Origin: Oxalobacteraceae bacterium OTU3CINTB1
GTDB taxonomy: Bacteria > Pseudomonadota > Gammaproteobacteria > Burkholderiales > Burkholderiaceae_D
Assembly (NCBI GenBank): GCA_024123955.1
Contig: CP099652.1
Span: 186,001 to 250,000, forward strand
Length of the DNA stretch: 64,000 bases
Reading direction: 5' to 3'
The notes under the pieces were generated by a model. The model worked only from the letters and a program-made list of their open reading frames with translations, was not told the DNA's origin and did no database searches. Position numbers and translations under genes: made by a program. Below, one piece after another: positions 45,327 to 54,737 of this stretch. Numbering within the stretch: the first letter of the stretch is position 1; each line of letters starts with the position of its first letter.

Positions 45327-46577
45327 TTACTTAATCCGTTTGATGTTGGCGCCAACGGCGGACAGCTTCACTTCCATCTGGTCGTAACCGCGATCGAGGT
45401 GGTAGATACGGTCGATCAGGGTCTCGCCGCGCGCGGCCAGCGCCGCGATCACCAACGAGGCCGATGCGCGCAAGTCGGTCGCCATCACCGGCGCGCCGAC
45501 CAGCTGCGCGACGCCCTTGATGTGGGCCGTGTTGCCGTCGGTCTCGATGGACGCGCCCAGGCGGTTCATCTCCTGCACGTGCATGAAGCGGTTTTCGAAA
45601 ATCGTCTCGGTCACGCGGCTAGGGCCGGAGGCGATGGTGTTGACCGCCATGAACTGCGCCTGCATGTCGGTCGGGAAGCCGGGATATTCGGTGGTGCGGA
45701 AGGTGACCGGTTCCGGGCGCTGGTCCATCTGCGCGCGGATCCAGTTGTCGCCGATGGTCATCTTCAGGCCCACTTCGCGCAGCTTGTCGAGCGCCGCGTC
45801 CAGAATGTCGACGCGGGTGTTGCGGATCGTGATGTCGCCGCCGGTGGCAGCGACGGCGCACAGGAAGGTCGCCGCCTCGATGCGGTCGGAGATGACGGCG
45901 TGCTTGGCGCCGTGCAGCTCGGCCACGCCCTGGATCACCAGGCGGTCGGTGCCGATGCCTTCGATTTTGGCGCCCATGGCCACCAGCAGGTTCGCCAGGT
46001 CGGTCACTTCCGGCTCGCGCGCGGCGTTTTCCAGAATCGTTTCGCCTTCGGCCAGGGTCGCGGCCATCAGCAGGTTCTCGGTGCCGGTCACGGTGATCAT
46101 GTCGGTGACGATGCGCGCGCCCTTGAGCTTTGCGCACTTGGCGTAGATGTAGCCGGCGTCGATGGTGATCTCGGCGCCCAGCGCCTGCAGACCCTTGATG
46201 TGCTGGTCGACCGGGCGCGAACCGATCGCGCAGCCGCCCGGCAGCGACACCTTGGCTTCGCCGAAGCGCGCCAGCAATGGGCCGAGCACCAGGATCGAGG
46301 CGCGCATGGTTTTCACCAGCTCATACGGCGCTTCCAGCTTGTCGATGTTGGCGCCGTTCAGCGTGACGGCGTCGCCGTCCTGCTTGACCTGCAGGCCGGT
46401 TTCCTTAAGCAGTTTGAGCATCGTGGCGACGTCGTGCAGGTGCGGCACGTTGGTCAGTTCCAGATCGCCGGCGGTCAGCAGGCCCGCGCACAGGATGGGC
46501 AGCGCCGCGTTCTTGGCGCCGGAGATGTTGATGTCGCCGTGCAGGCGGTTGCCGCCTTGGATGAGGAGCTTGTCCAT
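45327..46577 (-). CDS. murA: UDP-N-acetylglucosamine 1-carboxyvinyltransferase
   Basis: A 416-residue enzyme for the first committed step of peptidoglycan synthesis. [40 protein letters not shown] and the active-site Cys in [18 protein letters not shown] (about C116) are present, so it should be sensitive to fosfomycin. Only two bases separate it from the bolA-like gene. Confidence 0.96.
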   Translation of the reverse strand: MDKLLIQGGNRLHGDINISGAKNAALPILCAGLLTAGDLELTNVPHLHDVATMLKLLKETGLQVKQDGDAVTLNGANIDKLEAPYELVKTMRASILVLGPLLARFGEAKVSLPGGCAIGSRPVDQHIKGLQALGAEITIDAGYIYAKCAKLKGARIVTDMITVTGTENLLMAATLAEGETILENAAREPEVTDLANLLVAMGAKIEGIGTDRLVIQGVAELHGAKHAVISDRIEAATFLCAVAATGGDITIRNTRVDILDAALDKLREVGLKMTIGDNWIRAQMDQRPEPVTFRTTEYPGFPTDMQAQFMAVNTIASGPSRVTETIFENRFMHVQEMNRLGASIETDGNTAHIKGVAQLVGAPVMATDLRASASLVIAALAARGETLIDRIYHLDRGYDQMEVKLSAVGANIKRIK

Positions 46578-46579
46578 GC

Positions 46580-46816
46580 TTATCCTTTGTATTCTTCAGG
46601 GGTGAGGGTTTTCATCGACAGCGCGTGGATCTCTTCGCGCATGCGGTCGCCCAGCGCGGCGTAGACGATCTGGTGGCGCTGGATCGGGCGCTTGCCCGCG
46701 AACGCCGGCGAGACGATAACCGCCTGGAAGTGCTGGCCATCGCCTTCGACTTCGAGGTGGGTGCATTCGAGGCCGGCGGAGATGTAGCCGTGGATCAGTT
46801 CTGGAGTGGTGGTCAT
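46580..46816 (-). CDS. BolA family protein (IbaG-like)
   Basis: A 78-residue protein with the BolA fold: [20 protein letters not shown] and [20 protein letters not shown], including the conserved His that can hold an iron-sulfur cluster with a monothiol glutaredoxin. Its place before murA, downstream of the mla genes, matches ibaG (yrbA) in E. coli. Confidence 0.92.
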   Translation of the reverse strand: MTTTPELIHGYISAGLECTHLEVEGDGQHFQAVIVSPAFAGKRPIQRHQIVYAALGDRMREEIHALSMKTLTPEEYKG

Positions 46817-46861
46817 GATGAATCCTTAAATATTAATGGCGCCGCTTTAGTGACGTAACCC

Positions 46862-47629
46862 TCAGTGGCGTAAACGATAGCCGCTGCGCAGAAGACGAAT
46901 GGCGGCCAGCGACAGCACCACCAGGAAGCCGGAGACGATGGCAAGGCTGGTCCATGGATTGGTGTCGGACTGGCCGAAGAAACCGTAGCGGAAGCCGTCG
47001 ATCATGTAGAAGAAAGGGTTCAGATGCGACACCGTCAGCCAGAACGGCGGCAGCGAATGGATCGAGTAGAACACGCCGGACAAGAAGGTCAGCGGCATGA
47101 TCAGGAAGTTCTGGAACGCGGCCAGCTGGTCGAATTTTTCGGCCCAGATGCCGGCGATCAGGCCCATGGTGCCGAGGATGGCGGCGCCCAGCAGCGCGAA
47201 CACGATGATCCACAGCGGCGCGGTGAACGACATATGCGCGAAGTAGGCGGTGGCGGCGAACACGCCCAGGCCGACCGCCAGGCCGCGCACCATCGCCGCC
47301 AGCACGTAGGCGGAAAAGATCTCCCAGTGCGACAGGGGCGTGAGCAGCACGAACACCAGGTTGCCGGTGATCTTGGACTGGATCAGCGACGACGACGAGT
47401 TGGCGAAGGCGTTCTGCAGAACGCTCATCATCACCAGGCCGGGGATCAGGAACGAGGTGTAGCTGACGCCTTCATACACCTGCACCCGGCCTTCGAGCAC
47501 GTGGCCGAAGATCAGCAGGTACAGCATCGCCGTCAGGATCGGCGCGGCGACGGTTTGCGTGGCCACCTTCCAGAAGCGCAGGGTCTCCTTGTAGACCAGG
47601 GTGCGGAAACCGCTCGAGATGAAGTTCAT
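46862..47629 (-). CDS. ABC-2 type transporter permease
   Basis: A 255-residue membrane protein with six helices, starting MNFISSGFRTLVYKETLRFW and containing LIPGLVMMSVLQNAFANSSS and the ABC-2 signature region LPLTFLSGVFYSIHSLPPFW. It pairs with the ATPase encoded immediately upstream (ATGA overlap). It resembles YadH-type exporters of unknown substrate. Confidence 0.93.
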   Translation of the reverse strand: MNFISSGFRTLVYKETLRFWKVATQTVAAPILTAMLYLLIFGHVLEGRVQVYEGVSYTSFLIPGLVMMSVLQNAFANSSSSLIQSKITGNLVFVLLTPLSHWEIFSAYVLAAMVRGLAVGLGVFAATAYFAHMSFTAPLWIIVFALLGAAILGTMGLIAGIWAEKFDQLAAFQNFLIMPLTFLSGVFYSIHSLPPFWLTVSHLNPFFYMIDGFRYGFFGQSDTNPWTSLAIVSGFLVVLSLAAIRLLRSGYRLRH

Positions 47630-48540
47630 ACGGTCCCCTTGTCCATGATCTGCAGGAAGATGTCTTCCAGGTCGGCCTGTTGCAGCTGCATGTCGTCGAT
47701 GACTGCGCCCGATTCGCGCAGGCGCGCCAGGATGGCCTCGACCTCCGAATACTCGTTGATGCGCAGGCTGTATTTACGACCGTGGTCCGAAGTTTCAGGA
47801 TGCGTGACCAGGTGCTGCAAATCGGCCGGCAGCTCGCCCTGCACCATGTTGACGATCAGCTGCGAGCCGGAGATGCGGCGGATCAGCGCCGCCATCGTAT
47901 CGAGCGCGACGACCTTGCCGCTTTTGAGCATGGCCACGCGCTTGCACATGGCTTGCGCCTCTTCCAGGTAGTGGGTGGTCAGCACCACGGTGTGGCCTTC
48001 GCGGTTCAGGCGCGAGATGAACTTCCACAAGGTCTGGCGCAGTTCGACGTCGACGCCGGCGGTCGGCTCGTCGAGCACGATGACCGGCGGCTTGTGCACC
48101 AGCGCCTGCGCCACCAGCACGCGACGCTTCATGCCGCCCGACAGCGCGCGCATATTGGTGTCGGCCTTGTTGGTCAGATCGAGGTTGTGCATCACCTCGT
48201 CGATCCAGGCGTCATTATTGGGCAGGCCGAAGTAGCCCGACTGCAGGCGCAGGGTTTCTCGCACGGTGAAGAACGGGTCGAACACCAGCTCCTGCGGCAC
48301 CACGCCGAGCTTGCGGCGCGCCTCGCGGAAGTCGCCGGTGACGTCGTGGCCGTGGATCGAGACCTTGCCGGCGTCGGGCCGGATCAAGCCGGCGATGATG
48401 GAAATGAGCGTGGTTTTGCCGGCGCCGTTGGGGCCCAGCAGGCCGAAGAATTCGCCCTCCTCGATCGAGAGGGAGACGCCGCCCAGTGCCTGGAGCGACT
48501 TGTAGCGCTTCTCGACGTTCGTTATTTGGATCGCTGTCAT
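47626..48540 (-). CDS. ABC transporter ATP-binding protein
   Basis: A 304-residue ATPase: Walker A in GLLGPNGAGKTTLISI, Q-loop, signature MRALSGGMKRRVLVAQAL, Walker B in VIVLDEPTAGVDVEL and switch His in VVLTTHYLEEAQ. The C-terminal ~85 residues are the extension typical of ABC-2 exporters (YadG/NatA-type). Start at 48540; the frame stays open to 48645. A gap of 220 bases separates it from mlaB, so it may have its own promoter. Confidence 0.93.
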   Translation of the reverse strand: MTAIQITNVEKRYKSLQALGGVSLSIEEGEFFGLLGPNGAGKTTLISIIAGLIRPDAGKVSIHGHDVTGDFREARRKLGVVPQELVFDPFFTVRETLRLQSGYFGLPNNDAWIDEVMHNLDLTNKADTNMRALSGGMKRRVLVAQALVHKPPVIVLDEPTAGVDVELRQTLWKFISRLNREGHTVVLTTHYLEEAQAMCKRVAMLKSGKVVALDTMAALIRRISGSQLIVNMVQGELPADLQHLVTHPETSDHGRKYSLRINEYSEVEAILARLRESGAVIDDMQLQQADLEDIFLQIMDKGTV

Positions 48541-48760
48541 GCTTGACTTATCAGTTGGTTGCGGCGGCATGGCCGGCGCAGGATGCGTATTGATGCCTAA
48601 CGGCGGAAGGTGTAACCAGGCGCCACGGCTCTTAGGCGGTGGCAACGTTCAATTATATTGGAAATCTGGTCAGGCAGAGCCGGACCGGCAATAACTGGGG
48701 GTGACTCTGGCTACAACTAAAGATACAAACTGGGTAATGCGCGGCGGGGTGGGGCGGGGG

Positions 48761-49105
48761 TCAATGATGGTGGTGCAGGTCGGCAGGCACGTCGGCCTGG
48801 CCGGCGCAAGCTTGCGCGGGATCGCTTTGTTCGGGGAAGACCAGCGCGCAGACGCCGTACAGCTTGGTCAAGCTTTGCAGCGCCGGCGGCAGGTTCTTCA
48901 GTTCCAGCTTGAGACCGGCCTCGCTGGCGGCGCGTTGCCACGCCAGCAAGACCGAAACGGCCACCGAATCGACCGTCAACACGTGGCGCAGATCGAACAC
49001 CGCCTGGCCGGCCTTGATGGCGGCCAGGCCGCGCTCAAGCGCCGCGGTGGCGTTGAGCACGGTCAGGGACGTGAGCGATTGCAGGTTGTCGGTCGGTTCG
49101 GACAT
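48761..49105 (-). CDS. mlaB: STAS-domain protein MlaB
   Basis: A 114-residue STAS protein (LTVLNATAALERGLAAIKAG, VFDLRHVLTVDSVAVSVLLAW with the conserved Ser), the cytoplasmic partner that stabilises the MlaF ATPase. The protein ends with four histidines (ADLHHHH), a natural metal-binding tail. Follows mlaC. Confidence 0.88.
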   Translation of the reverse strand: MSEPTDNLQSLTSLTVLNATAALERGLAAIKAGQAVFDLRHVLTVDSVAVSVLLAWQRAASEAGLKLELKNLPPALQSLTKLYGVCALVFPEQSDPAQACAGQADVPADLHHHH

Positions 49106-49138
49106 GGTCGTTATTTTCTAATAAACATCGCGGTGGCG

Positions 49139-49780
49139 TTATTTTGCCGTAGTTTTCAAAGGTTTGCTGGCCAGCGACTGGTTTTTCGCGGTCAGGGTCT
49201 TGATCAGGCCGTCGACGCCGCCCTTGCTGATCTCGGACGCGAACGTACCTTTGTAGGTCTCGACCAGCCAGGCGCCCATGACGTTGATGTCATAGATCTT
49301 CCAGCCGGCGGCGCCCTTGGCCACGCGGTAGTTCAGGGTGATCGGCTCGCCACGGGTCATGTTGACCTTCGAGCGCACTTCCACCTCGGTGTCCGACGGG
49401 TCGGCGCGCAGCGGCTGGAAGTCCACGGTTTCGTTCTTGATCTGCGACAGCGCGCCCGAGTAGGTGTAGATCAGCAGGGTGCGGAACTGCTCCGACAGCT
49501 GCTTTTTCTGCTCGGGGGTGGCGTCGCGCCAGAAGCGGCCGGCCGCCAGCGAGGTCATGCGGTCCGAATCGACATACGGCAGGATCTTGGTCTCGACCAG
49601 CTGCATGACTTTCTTGGTGTCGCCGGCCTGGATCGCCTTGTCGGACTTGGCGGTCTCGATGACGTCCTGGCTGATGCGCTTGACCAGCGCGTCCGGCGCT
49701 TCGTTGGCGGGACCGGCGGCGTGGGCGTTGAACGCCAGCGAAACGGTGGCAATGGCTAACAGCTGTTTAAATAATTTCAT
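49139..49780 (-). CDS. mlaC: Periplasmic phospholipid-binding protein MlaC
   Basis: A 213-residue protein with signal peptide (LLAIATVSLAFNAHAA) and the MlaC pattern: PYVDSDRMTSLAAGRFWRDA, TPEQKKQLSEQFRTLLIYTY, GEPITLNYRVAKGAAGWKIY, DINVMGAWLVETYKGTFASE. It carries phospholipids between MlaA at the outer membrane and MlaFEDB at the inner membrane. Confidence 0.95.
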   Translation of the reverse strand: MKLFKQLLAIATVSLAFNAHAAGPANEAPDALVKRISQDVIETAKSDKAIQAGDTKKVMQLVETKILPYVDSDRMTSLAAGRFWRDATPEQKKQLSEQFRTLLIYTYSGALSQIKNETVDFQPLRADPSDTEVEVRSKVNMTRGEPITLNYRVAKGAAGWKIYDINVMGAWLVETYKGTFASEISKGGVDGLIKTLTAKNQSLASKPLKTTAK

Positions 49781-49810
49781 CTTTTATCTACCTATGTGGG
49801 TTCTTCGGGG

Positions 49811-50698
49811 TCACAGGCTGGCGTTGCTCGCAGCCGGCGTACCGGAGTTTAACTCCTCGGGTGCCGATTCGGATGACACGCTTGCGGATTTTTCCGCAGG
49901 TTTCGCGTCGGCAGGGCCTTGCGGCGTGACCGGCGCGGCCGGGGCGGCGTCGGGTTTTGCCGCAGGCGCGCCCTCGTCGGCCGCTGGCTCTTGCTTCTTG
50001 GAACTATCCGGATTGCCGTCCGGATGGATCTGGCTCTCGCGGCGCTGCATGTAGCCGTCGCGGATGAACTCGTAGCGGTCCAGCGCGGCGTCTTCCAGCA
50101 TGCTGGTGGCGTCGAGCAGGCTGGCGCGGGTGTCGACCAGGTTGACGCCGGTGCCGATGTTACGCACGTGCACCGGGTCCTTGTAGCGCCAGATGTTGCC
50201 GGCGAAGTCGGCAGGCAGCGCCACCGTGTCGCGCACCGTCGACGGGCCCAGCAGCGGCAGCATCAGGTAGGGACCGGAGGCCACGCCCCAGGTGCCCAGG
50301 GTCTGGCCGAAGTCTTCCTTGTGCTTTTGCAACCCGGCCTCGGAAGCGATGTCGAACAGGCCCAGGATGCCCAGGGTCGAGTTCAGCGCGAAGCGGGTGA
50401 TGTCGGTCATGCCGGCCTCGCCCTTGCCTTGCAGCAGATTGTTGACGGCGGTCCAGGCGTCACCCAGGTTGCCGAAGAAGTTGCCCACGCCGGTCTGCAC
50501 GAACGACGGCGTAACGTCGCGGTACACGGTCGCAACGGGCTTCAACGCGTAGGTGTCGACCTTGTCGTTGAAGTTGAACACGGCGCGGTTGTAGCTCTCG
50601 TACGGATCGCGCGGGTTGGGACCGGCGCAGCCGGCCAGCATCAAGGTGACGCCCAGCGCCAGCGCGGCCTGACGGAAGTGTTTCGGGGTGCTAGACAT
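49811..50698 (-). CDS. mlaA: Outer-membrane lipoprotein MlaA (VacJ)
   Basis: A 295-residue lipoprotein with lipobox LAGC (LGVTLMLAGCAGPNPRDPYE) and the family segments YESYNRAVFNFNDKVDTYAL, RFALNSTLGILGLFDIASEA and GPYLMLPLLGPSTVRDT. It removes misplaced phospholipids from the outer leaflet. The C-terminal ~65 residues are Pro/Ala/Glu-rich. In E. coli mlaA is unlinked; here it lies between mlaD and mlaC. Confidence 0.95.
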   Translation of the reverse strand: MSSTPKHFRQAALALGVTLMLAGCAGPNPRDPYESYNRAVFNFNDKVDTYALKPVATVYRDVTPSFVQTGVGNFFGNLGDAWTAVNNLLQGKGEAGMTDITRFALNSTLGILGLFDIASEAGLQKHKEDFGQTLGTWGVASGPYLMLPLLGPSTVRDTVALPADFAGNIWRYKDPVHVRNIGTGVNLVDTRASLLDATSMLEDAALDRYEFIRDGYMQRRESQIHPDGNPDSSKKQEPAADEGAPAAKPDAAPAAPVTPQGPADAKPAEKSASVSSESAPEELNSGTPAASNASL

Positions 50699-51169
50699 TT
50701 ATTCTTCCTTTTTTCCTTCAGCGGCCTTGCTGTAGATGAACTGATTGATCAGGTCTTCCAGCACGGCGGCCGATTGGGTTCGTGCGATTTTGTCACCGGC
50801 GGCCAAATTATTGGTGTCGCCGCCGGCCTCGATGCCTACGTATTGCTCGCCCAGCAGACCGGCCGTCAGAATTTTGGCGGAACTGTCCTTAGGGAATTTA
50901 TAACCTTCTTCCATATTCAAGGTTACCAGCGCCTGGTAACTCTTGTCATCAAACTTGATCTCGCCGACGCGCCCGATCACCACGCCCGACGCCTTGACCG
51001 CCGCCTGCGGACGCAGGCTGCCGATGTTGTCGAACTTGGCCGTGATCGGGTACGTTTTGCCAAAGGACATGGAACCCATGTTGCCGGCTTTCAGGGCCAG
51101 GAACATCAGCGCGGCCACGCCGATGACGATGAACAGACCGACCCAGACATCCAGTGATTTACGTTGCAT
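50699..51169 (-). CDS. mlaD: MCE-domain lipid-binding protein MlaD
   Basis: A 156-residue protein with one N-terminal membrane helix (VWVGLFIVIGVAALMFLALK) and a single MCE domain (AKFDNIGSLRPQAAVKASGVVIGRV, GLLGEQYVGIEAGG). Six copies form the ring above MlaE. It abuts mlaA with no gap. Confidence 0.95.
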   Translation of the reverse strand: MQRKSLDVWVGLFIVIGVAALMFLALKAGNMGSMSFGKTYPITAKFDNIGSLRPQAAVKASGVVIGRVGEIKFDDKSYQALVTLNMEEGYKFPKDSSAKILTAGLLGEQYVGIEAGGDTNNLAAGDKIARTQSAAVLEDLINQFIYSKAAEGKKEE

Positions 51170-51213
51170 AGCTCTTCCTCGCGTAATACTACTAAGTATT
51201 CTTTAATTATGTT

Positions 51214-51999
51214 TTATTTGCTGAACATCAAAGCGGTCAGCATGAAATCGAGCCACCAGATCATCAGCGATGAGATCACGACCGTGCGGGTGGTGGCGCG
51301 CGCCACGTCTTCCGGCGTCGGTTGGGTCTGATAACCCTGGTACAGCGCGATAAAGGTGATGGCGATGCCGAACACCACGCTCTTGACGAAGCCGTTGAAG
51401 ATATCCTTCCAGATATCGACGCCGCCCTGCATCTGCGACCAGAACGCGCCCTCGTCGACCCCGATCAGCTTGACGCCGACCAGCCAGCCGCCCATGACGC
51501 CGACCGCGCTGAACACCGACGCCAGCAGCGGCACCGAGATCAGGCCGGCCCAGAAACGGGGCGCCAGCACGCGCTGGATCGGGTTGACGGCCATCATCTC
51601 CATCGCCGACAGTTGCTCGCCGGCCTTCATCAGCCCGATTTCCGCCGTCAGCGAGGTGCCGGCGCGGCCGGCGAACAGCAGCGCGGTGATGACCGGGCCC
51701 AGTTCGCGCGTCAGGCCCAGCGCCACCAGCAGGCCGAGCGACTGCTCGGCGCCGTATTTATTCAGTGTGTAATACCCTTGCAGGCCCAGCACCATGCCGA
51801 CGAACAGGCCGGACAAGGTAATGATCAGCATCGAGTAATTGCCGATGAAGTGCAGCTGCTCGATCACCAGGCGCGGACGGCGCAGCAGACCGGGCGACAG
51901 GCGCAGCATGTTGAGGAACAGACGCGCGCCGTAACCGATGCTTTCGATGTAATCGCGCAACGGCGCGCCCAGCTGGGACAACCAATTTCTTACAGTCAT
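51214..51999 (-). CDS. mlaE: Lipid transport permease MlaE
   Basis: A 261-residue membrane protein: GLFVGMVLGLQGYYTLNKYG, TRELGPVITALLFAGRAGTS, GLMKAGEQLSAMEMMAVNPI and the C-terminal helix. It is the membrane part of the MlaFEDB transporter. The mlaF stop overlaps its start (ATGA). Confidence 0.96.
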   Translation of the reverse strand: MTVRNWLSQLGAPLRDYIESIGYGARLFLNMLRLSPGLLRRPRLVIEQLHFIGNYSMLIITLSGLFVGMVLGLQGYYTLNKYGAEQSLGLLVALGLTRELGPVITALLFAGRAGTSLTAEIGLMKAGEQLSAMEMMAVNPIQRVLAPRFWAGLISVPLLASVFSAVGVMGGWLVGVKLIGVDEGAFWSQMQGGVDIWKDIFNGFVKSVVFGIAITFIALYQGYQTQPTPEDVARATTRTVVISSLMIWWLDFMLTALMFSK

Positions 52000-52811
52000 G
52001 CTTTCCCCCCCAGGCCCAGATCATCGGCCAGGGACTTGCCTGGATAGTGGAACGGCACCGGACCGTCCGCTTCGGCGTTGACGAACTGGTGCACGTAAGG
52101 ATCGGTCGACACCATCATGTCGGCCGGCGTGCCGTGCGCGACGATCTTGCCCTGCGACAGGAAGTAGACGTAGTCGGCGATCGCGAAGCATTCCTTGACG
52201 TCGTGCGACACCAGCACCGTGGTCGAGCCGAGTGCGGTGTTGAGGTTGCGGATCAGGTTGGCGGTGACGCCCATCGAGATCGGGTCGAGGCCGGCGAACG
52301 GCTCGTCATACATGATCAGTTCCGGGTCGAGCGCGATCGAGCGCGCCAGCGCGACGCGGCGCGCCATGCCGCCGGAGATCTCGGCCGGTTTCAATTTGGC
52401 GGCGTTGCGCAGGCCGACCGCGTGCAGCTTCATCAGCACGAGATTGCGGATCAGCTCTTCCGGCAGATCGGTGTGCTCGCGCAGCGGGAAGGCGACATTT
52501 TCAAAGACGGTAAGGTCGGTGAAGAGCGCGCCATGCTGGAACAGCATGCCCATTTTGCGCCGCAGCAGATACAAGCCGGCGGTATTCAACTTGTGCACAA
52601 CCTGGCCCTGGACTTTGACCTGGCCTTTTTGCGGGCGGATCTGGCCGCCAATCAGTCGCAATACCGTCGTCTTGCCGCTGCCCGAACCGCCCATCACTGC
52701 GATCACTTTCCCGCGTGGGAAATCCATCTGGAGGCCCGACAGGATCGAGCGCTTTCCATAGGAAAAGTGTAAATCACGGATTTCGACAAGATTAGGCACG
52801 ACTGAACTCAT
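51996..52811 (-). CDS. mlaF: Lipid transport ATPase MlaF
   Basis: A 271-residue ABC ATPase with Walker A (AVMGGSGSGKTTVLRLIGG), signature (PAEISGGMARRVALARSI), Walker B (ELIMYDEPFAGLDPIS) and switch His (VLVSHDVKECFAI). First gene of the minus-strand block that runs to tatC. I chose the ATG at 52811 (MSSVVPNLVEIRDLHF); the frame is open to 52868. Confidence 0.95.
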   Translation of the reverse strand: MSSVVPNLVEIRDLHFSYGKRSILSGLQMDFPRGKVIAVMGGSGSGKTTVLRLIGGQIRPQKGQVKVQGQVVHKLNTAGLYLLRRKMGMLFQHGALFTDLTVFENVAFPLREHTDLPEELIRNLVLMKLHAVGLRNAAKLKPAEISGGMARRVALARSIALDPELIMYDEPFAGLDPISMGVTANLIRNLNTALGSTTVLVSHDVKECFAIADYVYFLSQGKIVAHGTPADMMVSTDPYVHQFVNAEADGPVPFHYPGKSLADDLGLGGKA

Positions 52812-53065
52812 TATTTTTAATGCCGTATTGTAGTGCAGAAAGGTTAATCTCTGCTGGAGACGGCCCATTCCGGGCCGCTGGAGCCATGGTGCGTGGCAGA
52901 TAATACAACACTACTGAATCTCAAGTCAGCAATTTACACGAGGCATGAAATGTTACATTGCTGCGGCGCGATAGCCAGTGTGCCAGCATAAACCTTACCG
53001 GATTCTGACTGACTGCCAATAAACAACCGTGCGCACAGGCACATTGCCCGCGATGTAAACCTGCA
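52812..53065. other. Upstream region of the mla block, no gene seen
   Basis: About 250 bases upstream of mlaF that must hold its promoter. AT-rich patches (AATAATGAG-like sequence near 52800, TAATACAAC at 52900) occur, but no promoter can be singled out. No open frame with family resemblance is present. Confidence 0.4.
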
Positions 53066-53158
53066 GGGTCAAGTCTGACATTCGGACACGAACGGATGCG
53101 TTGGCCGCGCAGTTTCCGTTCTACGGCTTAGCCTGTGTCCGAATGACAGACTTGACCC
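53066..53158. repeat. Palindromic repeat element with 24-base inverted arms
   Basis: The left arm GGGTCAAGTCTGACATTCGG plus ACAC (53066-53089) and the right arm (53135-53158) are inverted copies with one mismatch; the 45-base centre is not paired. It lies beyond the gltD terminator and is unrelated to the REP-like palindromes at 6053 and 60389. It has the look of a small non-autonomous mobile repeat. Only one copy is in the window. Confidence 0.75.
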
Positions 53159-53162
53159 CAAA

Positions 53163-53207
53163 TAAAAAAACCGGGCAGCGAACGGGGATCACCCACTCGC
53201 TCCCGGC
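53163..53207 (-). terminator. Intrinsic terminator of gltBD
   Basis: On the minus strand CCGGGAGCGA (53206 downward) pairs with TCGCTGCCCGG (ending 53171) with one bulged base, followed by a run of seven T. It lies 30 bases past the gltD stop at 53237. Confidence 0.82.
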
Positions 53208-53236
53208 TGGGAAGCAAACCGTTCCGCTGCCTCTAC

Positions 53237-54700
53237 TTAGCGTGGCAGGTCGGAATAGCCCATCAGGAACTCGTCGACCGCGCGCGCGCACTGGCGCCCT
53301 TCGCGGATCGCCCACACCACCAGCGACTGGCCACGGCGCACGTCGCCCGCGGCAAACACTTTCGGTGCGGAAGTCTTGTAGCAACCCTCGCCATCGGTGG
53401 TGGCCTTGGCGTTGCCGCGCGCATCCTTGTCGATGCCGAAGGCGTCGAGCACGTTGGCGACCGGCGACACGAAGCCCATCGCCAGCAGCACCAGATCGGC
53501 CTTCATTTCGAATTCCGAGTTCGGCACTTCGGCCATCTTGCCGTCTTTCCATTCGACGCGGCAGGCGATCAGCTTGTCGACCTTGCCGCCCTTGCCTTCC
53601 AGACGCTTGGTGGCGACCGCCCAATCGCGCTCGCAACCTTCTTCGTGCGACGACGAGGTGCGCAGCTTGGTCGGCCAGTACGGCCACACCAGCGGCTTGT
53701 TCTCTTGCTCCGGCGGCATCGGCATCAGTTCGAACTGGGTGACCGAGGCGGCGCCGTGGCGGTTGGAGGTGCCGACGCAGTCGGAACCGGTGTCGCCGCC
53801 GCCAATGACGACCACATGCTTGCCGGTGGCCTTCAGCTGGTCCTTGACCTTGTCGCCGGCGTTGACCTTGTTTTGCAGCGGCAGGAAGTCCATCGCGAAA
53901 TGCACGCCCTTCAGCTCACGGCCCGGCACCGGCAGGTCGCGCGGCTGCTCGGCGCCGCCGGCCAGGATGACCGCGTCGAATTCTTTTTCCAGGTCTTCCG
54001 GGAAAATGGTTTCCTTGGCCCAGTTGTTGACGTTGGCCGGGAAGTCCTTGCCCACCAGCACGCTGGTGCGGAACACGACGCCTTCTTCTTCCATCTGCTT
54101 GATACGGCGGTCGATGTGCGACTTCTCCATCTTGAAGTCTGGAATGCCGTAACGCAGCAGGCCGCCGACGCGGTCGCTCTTTTCGAACACGGTCACGGCG
54201 TGGCCGGCGCGCGCCAGCTGCTGCGCCGCCGCCAGGCCGGCCGGGCCGGAACCGACCACGGCCACTTTCTTGCCGGTCTGGTGGGCCGCAGGCTGCGGCA
54301 CGACCCAGCCGTGTTCCCAGCCTTCGTCGATGATCTTGTGCTCGATCGACTTGATGCCGACCGGATCATTGTTGATGCCCAGGGTACAGGCCGATTCGCA
54401 CGGTGCCGGGCAGATGCGGCCGGTGAATTCCGGGAAGTTGTTGGTCGAGTGCAAGGTGTCAAGCGCTTCGCGGTAGTTGCCGCGATAAACCAGATCGTTC
54501 CAGTCCGGGATGATGTTGTTGACCGGGCAGCCCGTGTTGCAGAATGGGATGCCGCAATCCATGCAGCGCGCGCCCTGCACCTTGGCCTGCTCGTTGGTCA
54601 GGGTGATGACGAACTCGGAATAGTTCTTCAAACGCGCCGCTGGCGGCAGATAGCCCTCGTCCTGGCGCTGGAATTCCATGAAACCGGTGATTTTACCCAC
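53237..54700 (-). CDS. gltD: Glutamate synthase small subunit
   Basis: A 487-residue flavoprotein: N-terminal iron-sulfur Cys cluster ([20 protein letters not shown] and [12 protein letters not shown]), FAD fold ([20 protein letters not shown]), NADPH fold ([20 protein letters not shown]) and a final FAD contact ([20 protein letters not shown]). It feeds electrons from NADPH to GltB. Thirty-seven bases downstream of gltB. Confidence 0.96.
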   Translation of the reverse strand: MGKITGFMEFQRQDEGYLPPAARLKNYSEFVITLTNEQAKVQGARCMDCGIPFCNTGCPVNNIIPDWNDLVYRGNYREALDTLHSTNNFPEFTGRICPAPCESACTLGINNDPVGIKSIEHKIIDEGWEHGWVVPQPAAHQTGKKVAVVGSGPAGLAAAQQLARAGHAVTVFEKSDRVGGLLRYGIPDFKMEKSHIDRRIKQMEEEGVVFRTSVLVGKDFPANVNNWAKETIFPEDLEKEFDAVILAGGAEQPRDLPVPGRELKGVHFAMDFLPLQNKVNAGDKVKDQLKATGKHVVVIGGGDTGSDCVGTSNRHGAASVTQFELMPMPPEQENKPLVWPYWPTKLRTSSSHEEGCERDWAVATKRLEGKGGKVDKLIACRVEWKDGKMAEVPNSEFEMKADLVLLAMGFVSPVANVLDAFGIDKDARGNAKATTDGEGCYKTSAPKVFAAGDVRRGQSLVVWAIREGRQCARAVDEFLMGYSDLPR

Positions 54701-54737
54701 GATAAATCCTTAAATTATTCAGTCAACAAGACGGCGC

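Noticed and set aside
48541..48645. N-terminal extension of the ABC ATPase
   Set aside because: The additional residues are Pro-rich filler and the ABC domain starts right after the ATG at 48540.
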